Assembly: GCA_964536215.1 (NCBI GenBank)
Contig: CAZHWT010000053.1
Span: 1 to 5,780, forward strand
Source: CAZHWT01 sp964536215
GTDB lineage: Bacteria; Patescibacteriota; CAZHWT01
Direction: 5' to 3'
DNA: 5,780 nt
Shown one piece after another: positions 1 to 5,376 of the stretch. The first letter of the stretch is position 1. Each line of letters opens with the position of its first letter. Under the pieces are notes generated by a model, which was not told the DNA's origin, ran no database searches, and was given only the letters and a program-made list of their open reading frames with translations. Position numbers and translations under genes: made by a program.

Positions 1-28
1 CCCCACAACGCAGTGGCTGGGCTTTGCG

Positions 29-37
29 TGGTATAAT
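29..37 (+). promoter_or_regulatory. rnpB promoter, extended -10
   Basis: TGGTATAAT at 29-37 is a perfect TATAAT hexamer (32-37) with the TGn extension of an extended -10 promoter. The predicted start of transcription, six bases past the hexamer, is G44. That is exactly the first base of the terminal P1 helix of the RNase P RNA, so promoter and RNA structure agree on the 5' end. I see no convincing -35 hexamer at the usual distance. The upstream 28 bases contain nothing else I can name. Confidence 0.8.
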
Positions 38-43
38 CCGGTT

Positions 44-420
44 GTTCCAGAGGAGGCTGGCCGGTCGCCCTGTACTGGCACCGAAAGGTGACTGGTATGG
101 GGAGGAAAGTCCAGGCTGCAAAGAGCAAGTGACGGAACGTAAGTTCCGACGGGTAACCGCTGGTGTTAATTACTTTATCTCACTAAACGGGTAATTAAAC
201 GGAGGGCGAATTGACGCCTTTCGAGAGCAACAGGGACGAGTGAGGATGAAACGGGCAATCCCAGCTGCAGCAACCTCCGACTGTGTCGTTATGAACCTGC
301 TCGGTCAGACACGAAGACGAGGGCACCACGTATAGAGTCGTGGCCCTGTGCCTTTGCGGTGCAGGGAGAGAGATGACTCGGCTAAAACAGAACCTGGCTT
401 ACGGGCCTGCTCTGGAACAC
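44..420 (+). ncRNA. rnpB: RNase P RNA, bacterial type A
   Basis: This is the catalytic RNA of ribonuclease P, which removes 5' leaders from precursor tRNAs. The conserved blocks are clear: GAGGAAAGTCC at 103-112 (CR I) and ACAGAACCTGGCTTA at 387-401 (CR V). They form helix P4: 107-109 plus 111-115 pair with 393-400 and leave the universally conserved bulged U at 110. P1 pairs 44-52 with 410-418 and continues inward (54-57 with 405-408) after one mismatch. P2 pairs 60-66 with 375-382 around one bulged U. P3 is capped by a CACC-GAAA-GGTG hairpin at 79-90, and P5 pairs 115-120 with 266-271. A GTGTC/GACAC helix (283-287 with 308-312) and a CCCTG/CAGGG hairpin (about 344-366) fit the P15 and P18 positions. 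The RNA is about 375 nt, a normal full length. The 3' end (418-420) is set by the closure of P1; there is no obvious U-tract terminator directly after it. Confidence 0.97.
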
Positions 421-436
421 TAGGAGCTACGAATTA

Positions 437-464
437 GTTTATGGTTTATGGTTTGTGGTTTATA
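437..464. repeat. Heptanucleotide array GTTTATG x4
   Basis: Four consecutive 7-nt units (GTTTATG, GTTTATG, GTTTGTG, GTTTATA) start 17 nt after the rnpB 3' end. Short open frames run through the array but encode only low-complexity peptide, so it is not a gene. The same 7-nt period recurs at 558-599 and 1287-1314 with different unit sequences. Confidence 0.85.
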
Positions 465-481
465 GTTGTACGAATATCCGA

Positions 482-553
482 ATCCCAATATGCCCAATAC
501 GCCCAATACACCATTTTCCCCATGACCCCCATGACCCCTAGGATACCTAGGGG
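482..553 (+). repeat. Composite 9-nt repeat, copy A
   Basis: Eight consecutive 9-nt units fill this stretch (ATCCCAATA, TGCCCAATA, CGCCCAATA, CACCATTTT, CCCCATGAC twice, CCCTAGGAT, ACCTAGGGG). The core at 509-547 is matched by 5403-5441 at 38 of 39 bases in the same orientation; the only difference is C526 against T5420. The flanks also correspond: CCCAATA-type units on the left, and GTGAGTA heptamers then GCGAATAAC on the right. Copy A lies between rnpB and the 3' end of the GrpB-family gene. Because the period is a multiple of three, translated frames show tripeptide periodicity, but nothing suggests a real protein. Confidence 0.9.
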
Positions 554-554
554 T
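534..554. repeat. Perfect inverted repeat, 9-bp arms
   Basis: ACCCCTAGG (534-542), an ATA spacer, then CCTAGGGGT (546-554) form a perfect 9-bp stem with a 3-nt loop. The first arm belongs to the interspersed core repeat. The second arm is present only here; the other copy reads CCCATATTG instead. It could be a stable transcript hairpin downstream of rnpB, but no U-run follows, so a standard intrinsic terminator is not supported. Confidence 0.75.
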
Positions 555-557
555 ATT

Positions 558-599
558 GTGAGTGGTGAGTAGTGAGTGGTTATGCGAATAACGAATGAC
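558..599 (+). repeat. Heptamer run GTGAGTG to GAATAAC, copy A
   Basis: Six 7-nt units follow without a break: GTGAGTG, GTGAGTA, GTGAGTG, GTTATGC, GAATAAC, GAATGAC. The corresponding stretch after the second composite repeat (5451-5478: GTGAGTA, GTGGGTG, GTTGTGC, GAATAAA) has the same order of units, with one GTGAGTR unit fewer. The two spacers therefore share an extended composite sequence of roughly 110 bp and not only the 39-bp core. Confidence 0.8.
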
Positions 600-633
600 A
601 ATGCTCCAAATAGACGATCTGACCTTGTTATTA

Positions 634-648
634 TTTATCTGAGATAAA
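634..648. repeat. Small inverted repeat
   Basis: TTTATC, a TGA spacer, then GATAAA: a perfect 6-bp stem with a 3-nt loop, immediately to the left of the 42-bp palindrome. As RNA from the - strand it would follow the large hairpin and could contribute to transcript termination of the three-gene block. The stem is weak and AT-rich, so the role is speculative. Confidence 0.45.
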
Positions 649-651
649 ACT

Positions 652-693
652 AAAGTATTATATAATAAAAATATTTTTATTATATAATACTTT
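652..693. terminator. 42-bp perfect AT palindrome, possible terminator
   Basis: Bases 652-672 are the exact reverse complement of 673-693, giving an unbroken 42-bp palindrome with only one G and one C (655 and 690). It starts five bases past the TAG stop (701-699) of the GrpB-family gene on the - strand, and T-runs lie on both sides (691-695 on +, AGTTTTATC after it on -). The position suits a bidirectional transcription stop between rnpB (+) and the three-gene block (-). The stem has almost no GC, unlike typical intrinsic terminators. Each arm also contains TATAAT on both strands (for example 661-666 on +), so a promoter or protein-binding site is an alternative. The palindrome is certain; its role is inferred. 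Confidence 0.55.
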
Positions 694-698
694 TTATA

Positions 699-1229
699 CT
701 ACTTGTTGCTTGCGACAAGGGATAGGATGTGGTTGATGAAGGCGGTTTTTTGGCGGTAATAATCTTGGGTGCCTAGGCCCTGGGCTTGCTCTTTGAGGAG
801 ACGGTATTGATCGAGCGCATCGGGATGCGTTTTGAGATATGTTTCGAATGCAACGCTATCTAGCCAATTTTTATCTTGATTGTTACTGAGGAAGATTTCG
901 CTTTCAATTCTCATCACCTCAATGTTCCAACGAGCGCGTTGGAGTGGATAGTGGCTGCCGGGTTGGCCAAAGTGGTTGGTTAATTTTTCTAATTGTTGAT
1001 TGAATAGCTCTGGTGGAGTAGGGATATAGACGTCGAGGTCGCCTTTGCCGGAAATGCCCATACTGCTGGCGCCGCGGTGCTGCACATCTGTAGTGGGGCC
1101 AAGAACAGATTGAATTTGTGATTTTACTTGTTGGAATGCTTGTTTGACGATTGGATTGTACGGAATGATTTTGGTTGGGTGGTCGTTGGAGAGATGTTGC
1201 AACCACTTTTCTTGGTCAGGCGTAATCAT
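699..1229 (-). CDS. GrpB-family (UPF0157) nucleotidyltransferase-like protein
   Basis: A 176-residue soluble protein with no membrane segment or signal peptide. It matches the GrpB/UPF0157 family, which has a polymerase-beta-type nucleotidyltransferase fold and mostly unknown substrates. The opening I21-IPYNP has the family's 'PY(D/N)P' start. H51-RGASS leads into K62-G-D64-L-D66, corresponding to the family's HxGSTAVPG...KPxxD motif with one residue missing. The C-terminal F128-ETYLKTHPDAL, QYRLLKEQ and YYRQKTAFINHIL are the characteristic family tail. D64 and D66 would make a DxD metal pair as in canonical nucleotidyltransferases. The length is normal for the family. It is the last gene of the - strand block, 81 nt after the ATPase stop, and may be cotranscribed with it. 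There is no Shine-Dalgarno sequence; TAAGAT sits six bases before the ATG, so a separate leaderless transcript is possible. The substrate is unknown; a nucleotide- or coenzyme A-related reaction would only be a guess. Confidence 0.85.
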   Translation of the reverse strand: MITPDQEKWLQHLSNDHPTKIIPYNPIVKQAFQQVKSQIQSVLGPTTDVQHRGASSMGISGKGDLDVYIPTPPELFNQQLEKLTNHFGQPGSHYPLQRARWNIEVMRIESEIFLSNNQDKNWLDSVAFETYLKTHPDALDQYRLLKEQAQGLGTQDYYRQKTAFINHILSLVASNK

Positions 1230-1235
1230 TGGTAT

Positions 1236-1241
1236 ATCTTA
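1236..1241 (-). promoter_or_regulatory. Possible -10 element for a leaderless GrpB-family mRNA
   Basis: On the - strand TAAGAT is followed by ATACCA and then the ATG at 1229. Six bases separate the hexamer from the start codon, the same spacing as in front of miaA, so transcription would start at about the A of ATG. No -35 match is visible, and read-through from the ATPase gene is an equally good explanation for expression. The same ATACCAATG string precedes the ATPase start. Confidence 0.35.
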
Positions 1242-1286
1242 GCAGGTTGAAGGGAGAAGTGGGTGTCTAATATCTATTGAATCTTT

Positions 1287-1314
1287 AACCTTCAACCTTC
1301 AACCTCTAACCTAA
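1287..1314. repeat. Heptanucleotide array AACCTTC x4 over the ATPase stop
   Basis: Four 7-nt units (AACCTTC, AACCTTC, AACCTCT, AACCTAA) read on the + strand. The last unit contains the TAG stop codon of the - strand ATPase gene (1313-1311), so the array begins at the very end of that coding region. A partial copy in inverted orientation, AGGTTGAAGG at 1244-1253, lies 35 nt away. In the - strand transcript the two could pair as a 10-bp hairpin between the ATPase stop and the GrpB-family start. Confidence 0.8.
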
Positions 1315-4016
1315 CTAAGTGATGGATTGGGGTAGATGAGGGTGTGGGAAGCTGGTTTGGCGACTCTTGTGGAAGGTGCTGGGCGGTGGCGGACGATGAA
1401 TTTGCGCATTTCTTCGACGATGATGATAGTGCTGGCCAGGGCGATAAGGATGAGCCAGTCATTGAGATGCAATGGAACGACACGGAAGTATGTTTGGCCG
1501 ACTGAGGTGTAGAGGAGGGCGAGATGGGCGACGAACCCCAGAAGTACAGAAATGATGAGGAATTTGTTGCGGTACCAGGTATGAATAACGGATCGGGTGG
1601 CAGATTGACAGTTAAAACTATTAAAGATTTGGCAGCAAACTAACAGGGTAAGAACCATGGTAGTGGTGAAGGCGGCAGAGTGGGTGGGGCTGAAGTACCA
1701 GAAGACGCAGAGAGCCAGGCTGCCCATCCAGCCGCCTAAGAAGGCGGTTCGCCAGAGCATGGCGCGATTGAGAAGGAAGAGTTTATTGCCGGCGGGTAGC
1801 TTGTTTGATGATTCTTGAGGTTCGAAAATCATAGCTGTGTCTGGTAGGCCGTCAATGACCAGATTGAGCCAGAGGATTTGAGAGGCGAAGAGTGGTAGGG
1901 CGCCGTTGACTAAAAAAGCGACAACGACCAGGAGGAGGGCGCTGGCGTTGGAGGTGAGGAGAAACATAATCATTTTATGAATATTGGCCATGAGAGCTCG
2001 GCCTTGATAGACGGCATTGACGATGGGGGCAAAGCCATTGTTGAGCAAGACCAGATCGGCGGCCTCTCGGGCGACATCGGTACCGCCCTTGCCCATAGCA
2101 ATGCCGATATTGGCAGCGGTTAGGGCGGGGGCGTCGTTGACTCCGTCACCGGTCATGGCTACGACTTGGCCGTATTTTTGAAGGACTTTAACGATGCGTT
2201 GTTTATGTTCTGGGGTAACTCTGGCGCAGACGGGAGCTTGGGTTAGCTTTTGAAAGAGTTGGCGCTCGGTGAGGGTAGTAATCTGTTGACCGGTCAAGAC
2301 GGTTTGCCAAGGAATATTGAGAGATTTGGCGATGGCTTGGGCGGTGAGAGCGTGGTCGCCAGTAATCATGATCAGTTTAATGCCGGAGGTTTTGAGCTGG
2401 GCGATGGATTCGGCGACGCCAGGCTGAAGCGGATCAACAAAGCCAACCATGCCCAACCACTGCAATTTGGCGCCCTGCCACTTGGCTTTGGGAGATATTT
2501 CTTTGGTAGCAAAGGCCATTAGGCGCAGGCCGGTAGAGGCTTGACGGTTAGCTAGCTTGAGCCAACTTTGGCGACTGCTATCGGATAGTTTAACGCAACG
2601 GTTGCCGACCCACTCGCTGTCGCATTGCTGCATAACTTCGGCTGGCGCACCTTTGAGGGCGATGATGGTTTTATCTTGGTGTGTGTGGACGGTGGTCATG
2701 GTCCGGGCATTGGAGGAGAATGGTATTTCGCTGATTCGAGGGTAAGACTCGGTAGTCTCCACTAGGTCCAGGCCGAGTTCTTGAGCTAGTAAGCTAAGGG
2801 CGCCTTCGAGAGGATCGCCGATAACGGTACGCTCACCTTTATCTAGGACAATCTCAGCGTTATTGCATAGTGCTCCGACTAGGGCGATACGATGGGATTG
2901 GTCGAGAAGAGCTGTTTGATCTTTGGCATTAAGAGTGGGGTCGGTTTGCCATTGTCCAGAATCATTATCACGATTGACGGTGGAGTTGAGGCCGAAGATT
3001 TGGGTGGCGGTGAGTTCGTTTTTGGTTAGAGTGCCGGTCTTGTCGACGCAGAGGTAGGTGGTGGAGCCGAGTGTTTCAGCTGAGGCTAGATTTCGTAATA
3101 GTGCACCTTGTTGTGCCATGCGCCAAGCGGCCACAGCTAGTGCAGTGGTGACGCCAAGGGTTAGACCTTCAGGTACGACTGACACGACTAGGCTGACGGC
3201 AAAGAAGAATAATGTGGCTGGGTCAAAGCCTCGTACTAGCCCGATAATGAAAATTATTATACCGACGATTGGTACGCTGATGGCTAAAACTTTGGCTAGA
3301 TGCGAGAGTCGTTGCTCTAGTAGTGTGTGGGGCTGTTCGGCTTGAGCAATGCTGGCAGCAATTTGGCCGAGTTGGGTTTGTAAGCCAGTAGCGGTAACAA
3401 TGGCTAATCCACGACCATTAATTACCAGACTGCCGGCGAAGGTCATATTTGCTTGTTCATCGATTTGAGCTTTGGCGGGTACTGGCTCGGCCGTTTTTTC
3501 GACTGGGATGGCTTCGCCAGTGAGGAGAGATTGGTTTATGAGTAACGAGGCGGCCTCAATAATTCGACCATCGGCCACTAAGCGGTCGCCAGCTTCAAAG
3601 ACCATAATATCACCGACCACGACCTGGTCAGCCGCGAGCAACTGCTCTTGCCCCTGACGGATTATGCGGGCGGTGGGTTGGCGGAGGTTTTGTAGTCGGC
3701 TAATGGCTTGGCGAGCTCGCCATTCCTGGATTAGTTCGAGTAGGGTGTTGAGGGCGATGGTGAAGCCAATGACGGTTGCTTCAATATGCTCGTTGAGCAA
3801 AAAGGTGATGATGAAGGCAAAGACTAGAAGTAGGATGATGGGTGAAGCAATGGCGTGCCAGATAGCTTTGATCCAGAGCCATTGTTCAGCCTTAGGCAAA
3901 ATGTTGGGGCCAAATTGCTGACGGTTGCGGTTAACTTGCTCATCGTCTAGGCCACGAGTGAGTGACGTAGTGAATTGTTTGGCCAGTTGGGCAGGCGTAG
4001 TAGAATGGGGCAGCAT
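1311..4016 (-). CDS. P2-type cation-transporting ATPase, Ca2+/Mn2+-like
   Basis: A 901-residue inner-membrane ion pump that is phosphorylated by ATP on D325 (DKTGTLT). The N-terminal cytoplasmic domain (about 1-45) has the GLDDEQV...FGPNIL pattern of P2 ATPases. M1-M2 lie at about 51-99. The actuator domain carries LTGEAIPVEK (165-174, catalytic E168). M3-M4 lie at about 243-296 with the PEGL kink at 282-285. The nucleotide domain has DPLEGAL (401-407) and KGAPAE (455-460), and the hinge has TGDGVNDAP (622-630). M5-M10 lie at about 685-868. Compared with SERCA, site II residues are present (E283, N718, D722) while site I residues are replaced (A693, I721, Q796), as in one-ion PMR1/SPCA pumps. 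Export of Ca2+ and perhaps Mn2+ is the likely job; the ion is inferred. It starts 46 nt after the PerM-like gene and probably shares its transcript. The ATG is preceded by AAATTAATACCA, with no Shine-Dalgarno sequence. The length is normal and the frame intact. Confidence 0.95.
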   Translation of the reverse strand: MLPHSTTPAQLAKQFTTSLTRGLDDEQVNRNRQQFGPNILPKAEQWLWIKAIWHAIASPIILLLVFAFIITFLLNEHIEATVIGFTIALNTLLELIQEWRARQAISRLQNLRQPTARIIRQGQEQLLAADQVVVGDIMVFEAGDRLVADGRIIEAASLLINQSLLTGEAIPVEKTAEPVPAKAQIDEQANMTFAGSLVINGRGLAIVTATGLQTQLGQIAASIAQAEQPHTLLEQRLSHLAKVLAISVPIVGIIIFIIGLVRGFDPATLFFFAVSLVVSVVPEGLTLGVTTALAVAAWRMAQQGALLRNLASAETLGSTTYLCVDKTGTLTKNELTATQIFGLNSTVNRDNDSGQWQTDPTLNAKDQTALLDQSHRIALVGALCNNAEIVLDKGERTVIGDPLEGALSLLAQELGLDLVETTESYPRISEIPFSSNARTMTTVHTHQDKTIIALKGAPAEVMQQCDSEWVGNRCVKLSDSSRQSWLKLANRQASTGLRLMAFATKEISPKAKWQGAKLQWLGMVGFVDPLQPGVAESIAQLKTSGIKLIMITGDHALTAQAIAKSLNIPWQTVLTGQQITTLTERQLFQKLTQAPVCARVTPEHKQRIVKVLQKYGQVVAMTGDGVNDAPALTAANIGIAMGKGGTDVAREAADLVLLNNGFAPIVNAVYQGRALMANIHKMIMFLLTSNASALLLVVVAFLVNGALPLFASQILWLNLVIDGLPDTAMIFEPQESSNKLPAGNKLFLLNRAMLWRTAFLGGWMGSLALCVFWYFSPTHSAAFTTTMVLTLLVCCQIFNSFNCQSATRSVIHTWYRNKFLIISVLLGFVAHLALLYTSVGQTYFRVVPLHLNDWLILIALASTIIIVEEMRKFIVRHRPAPSTRVAKPASHTLIYPNPSLS

Positions 4017-4031
4017 TGGTATTAATTTTGC

Positions 4032-4047
4032 GTCCCAAATTCGGGAC
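4032..4047. promoter_or_regulatory. 16-bp palindrome upstream of the ATPase gene
   Basis: GTCCCAAATTCGGGAC is an 8+8 inverted repeat, perfect apart from one G-T pairing, in the 46-nt gap between the PerM-like stop and the ATPase start. On the - strand it overlaps the end of a possible -10 (TATAGT, 4051-4046) and covers the expected transcription start. That is a typical operator position, for example for an ion-responsive repressor of the pump. It could instead be a small intercistronic RNA hairpin. No U-run follows, so termination is unlikely. Confidence 0.45.
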
Positions 4048-4051
4048 TATA
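4046..4051 (-). promoter_or_regulatory. Weak candidate internal promoter (-10) for the ATPase
   Basis: TATAGT on the - strand matches five of six bases of the -10 consensus. It would start transcription near 4039, giving a leader of about 23 nt without a Shine-Dalgarno sequence. I see no -35 hexamer and no TGn extension. Its main interest is the overlap with the 16-bp palindrome. Confidence 0.3.
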
Positions 4052-4062
4052 TCGTATTAGAG

Positions 4063-5115
4063 CTAACTAGACTGAGCAGAGCGGCTGGTTTTGCCTTCGT
4101 ATTCACGCACATCTTCGAGAATGGTGGCAATGACAACAGCAAACGGCACGGCCAGCAAGGCGCCGAGTATGCCCATGAGTGCACCGCCGGCCAGCAAGGC
4201 AATGATGACAAATAGAGGGTTAAGACCGACCGCTTTTTCCATAACTTTGGGGACTATGAGGTGAGATTCTAGTTGTTGGATAACCAAATACAGAATAATG
4301 ACGGCAATAGCTAAGGTTGGGCTGACTGTGACGGCGATCAGAATGGCGGGAATGGCGGAAAGGATGGGTCCGATGATGGGTACTAATTCGAGAATGGCAG
4401 CAATAAGAGCTAGGGGGAGGGCGTACTGATGAAGGCCTAGTGCAAGTAAACCGAAATAGCTGGCCACACCGATGATGAGTCCAAGCAATAATTGACCGCG
4501 CAACCAGGCGCCTAGCTTATGTTCGACTTTTTGGGAAATATTGCGAACACGAATAAAGTCGTTATGTGGCATGAGCAGCTCTACGCCTTTATAGAGCTGG
4601 TCCCGCTCGAGGATAAAGTAGAAGCTCATGACGATTACGGTTACGGCTGAGATAAAGCCAGAGAAGATTCCTAAGCCAACTTGAACCACATTAGAGGATA
4701 GTGCTTGGGCGTTGCCGCTAATGGTGTTGACCAGTTGACGAGTGTATTCTTGGGCTTGCGACTGGTCGACTTGGCTGCCGGTAAAGATTTGAGCGGCACG
4801 GCCAATAATGTCGGGCAAGTGACGAAGGAAGTTTTCTAATTGGGTGTATAAGGCTGGAATGACCATAAAGCCGATGAGGACGACTAAGCCCAAGACGATT
4901 AGAAACGTGCTAGCAATTGACACGACTTGAGGGATGCGGTGACGCTGAAGCGTGCGCAGGATTGGTCCTAAGGCGCTGGCAATGATAAAAGCGATGAAGA
5001 CAAGGAGAACGATTTCTCGGAGAAAGAAGAGTAACCATAGGCCGATAAGCGTGCCTATGACCATCATTAGTGAGCTAAAACTAAGTTCGATCTTGACGGT
5101 TTGTTTGGTATTCAT
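4063..5115 (-). CDS. PerM/AI-2E family (UPF0118) membrane transporter
   Basis: A 350-residue multi-span membrane protein of the PerM/AI-2E exporter family. Members have been linked to autoinducer-2 export (TqsA) or Na+(Li+)/H+ antiport, and most have no known substrate. Hydrophobic segments lie at about 14-50, 65-87 and 147-168; after a polar stretch come 206-226, 232-260, 263-281 and 300-331. Family signatures are visible: LGAWLRGQLLLGLIIG (201-216), ELVPIIGPILSAIPA (243-257) and QQLESHLIVPKVM (280-292), followed by VGLNPL. The large loop between the third and fourth segments (about 90-145, with a DQSQAQEYTRQ stretch) and the length are normal for the family. It is the first gene of the - strand block, with a clear extended -10 promoter upstream, and the ATPase follows 46 nt later. 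The ATG at 5115 is the only start that gives the usual N-terminus. Its leader is about 14 nt and lacks a Shine-Dalgarno sequence. The substrate cannot be told from the sequence. Confidence 0.93.
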   Translation of the reverse strand: MNTKQTVKIELSFSSLMMVIGTLIGLWLLFFLREIVLLVFIAFIIASALGPILRTLQRHRIPQVVSIASTFLIVLGLVVLIGFMVIPALYTQLENFLRHLPDIIGRAAQIFTGSQVDQSQAQEYTRQLVNTISGNAQALSSNVVQVGLGIFSGFISAVTVIVMSFYFILERDQLYKGVELLMPHNDFIRVRNISQKVEHKLGAWLRGQLLLGLIIGVASYFGLLALGLHQYALPLALIAAILELVPIIGPILSAIPAILIAVTVSPTLAIAVIILYLVIQQLESHLIVPKVMEKAVGLNPLFVIIALLAGGALMGILGALLAVPFAVVIATILEDVREYEGKTSRSAQSS

Positions 5116-5135
5116 AGTTGTAAATTTATGGGTGG

Positions 5136-5144
5136 ATTATATCA
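5136..5144 (-). promoter_or_regulatory. Extended -10 promoter of the three-gene block
   Basis: On the - strand TGATATAAT carries a perfect TATAAT (5141-5136) and the TGn extension. TTCGCA at 5163-5158, 16 bases upstream, matches four of six -35 bases and is itself part of the CGAAT-type repeats. The predicted start is near 5129, giving a leader of about 14 nt before the ATG at 5115, too short for and lacking a Shine-Dalgarno sequence. This is the best promoter for the PerM-like, ATPase and GrpB-family genes. Confidence 0.75.
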
Positions 5145-5194
5145 CAGATGCGAATGATGCGAATTGCGAATAAGTAATATCCGAATGGAGCCTG

Positions 5195-5209
5195 TCAGCC
5201 TCTGGCTGA
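5195..5209. repeat. 6-bp inverted repeat inside the CGAAT spacer
   Basis: TCAGCC, a TCT spacer, then GGCTGA: a perfect 6-bp stem with a 3-nt loop. It sits in a roughly 26-nt stretch without CGAAT motifs (about 5187-5212), placed between GTAATATCCGAATGG and GGCAATGCGAAT. Both of those flanks have relatives in the adjacent 60-bp repeat, so this looks like an insertion into an older repeat unit. The function is unknown. Confidence 0.5.
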
Positions 5210-5220
5210 AATGGCAATGC

Positions 5221-5340
5221 GAATATGCGAATTGGGTAACATCCGAATTACGAATGGCAATGCGAATGCTACGAATATGCGAATATACGAATTGGGTAAC
5301 AGCCGAATTACGAATGTATATGCGAATACTACGAAACCCG
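5221..5340 (+). repeat. 60-bp tandem duplication
   Basis: Bases 5221-5280 and 5281-5340 are adjacent copies of one 60-bp unit, identical at 49 of 60 positions by my count. ATTGGGTAAC (5231-5240 and 5291-5300) and CCGAATTACGAATG (from 5243 and 5303) are identical in both. Differences cluster at unit ends, including the last five bases. It is a diverged tandem duplication within the CGAAT spacer. Confidence 0.85.
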
Positions 5341-5376
5341 AATGCTACGAATGAACTGAGCCACTGTTACCAATCT

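Larger units (their letters stand above)
5151..5352 (+). repeat. CGAAT-rich spacer
   Basis: Seventeen CGAAT pentamers lie on the + strand in about 200 bases, usually as GCGAAT, ACGAAT or CCGAAT spaced 7-9 or 12-16 nt apart. I find no ATTCG, so the motif is fully strand-biased. Long open frames across this stretch are low-complexity and match nothing, and I see no gene here. Fewer copies of the same motif (430, 471, 479, 585, 592) occur in the spacer after rnpB. Confidence 0.85.

Noticed and set aside
1..28. End of an upstream gene
   Set aside because: Only 28 bases before the rnpB promoter, too short to assign; no tRNA-like or terminator structure could be supported.
283..312. Loss of the tRNA CCA-binding GGU motif in RNase P RNA
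   Set aside because: A GGU is present at 303-305 in the loop of the putative P15 helix, but it could also pair with ACC nearby. A covariance-model alignment would be needed, so I make no claim.
441..572. Short + strand frame of 43 codons after rnpB
   Set aside because: Built entirely from the heptamer and 9-nt repeats; no family resemblance and no initiation signal.
1292..1483. Small - strand frame overlapping the 3' end of the ATPase gene
   Set aside because: Runs in another frame inside a well-supported coding region and ends in the heptamer array; the same applies to the frames on + at 2250-2522, 2557-2745, 3058-3345, 3472-3657, 3664-3921 and 3925-4215.
5151..5352. CRISPR array
   Set aside because: The CGAAT units are too short and irregular, and there is no constant 20-40 bp repeat with unique spacers of constant size. 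No cas gene is present.
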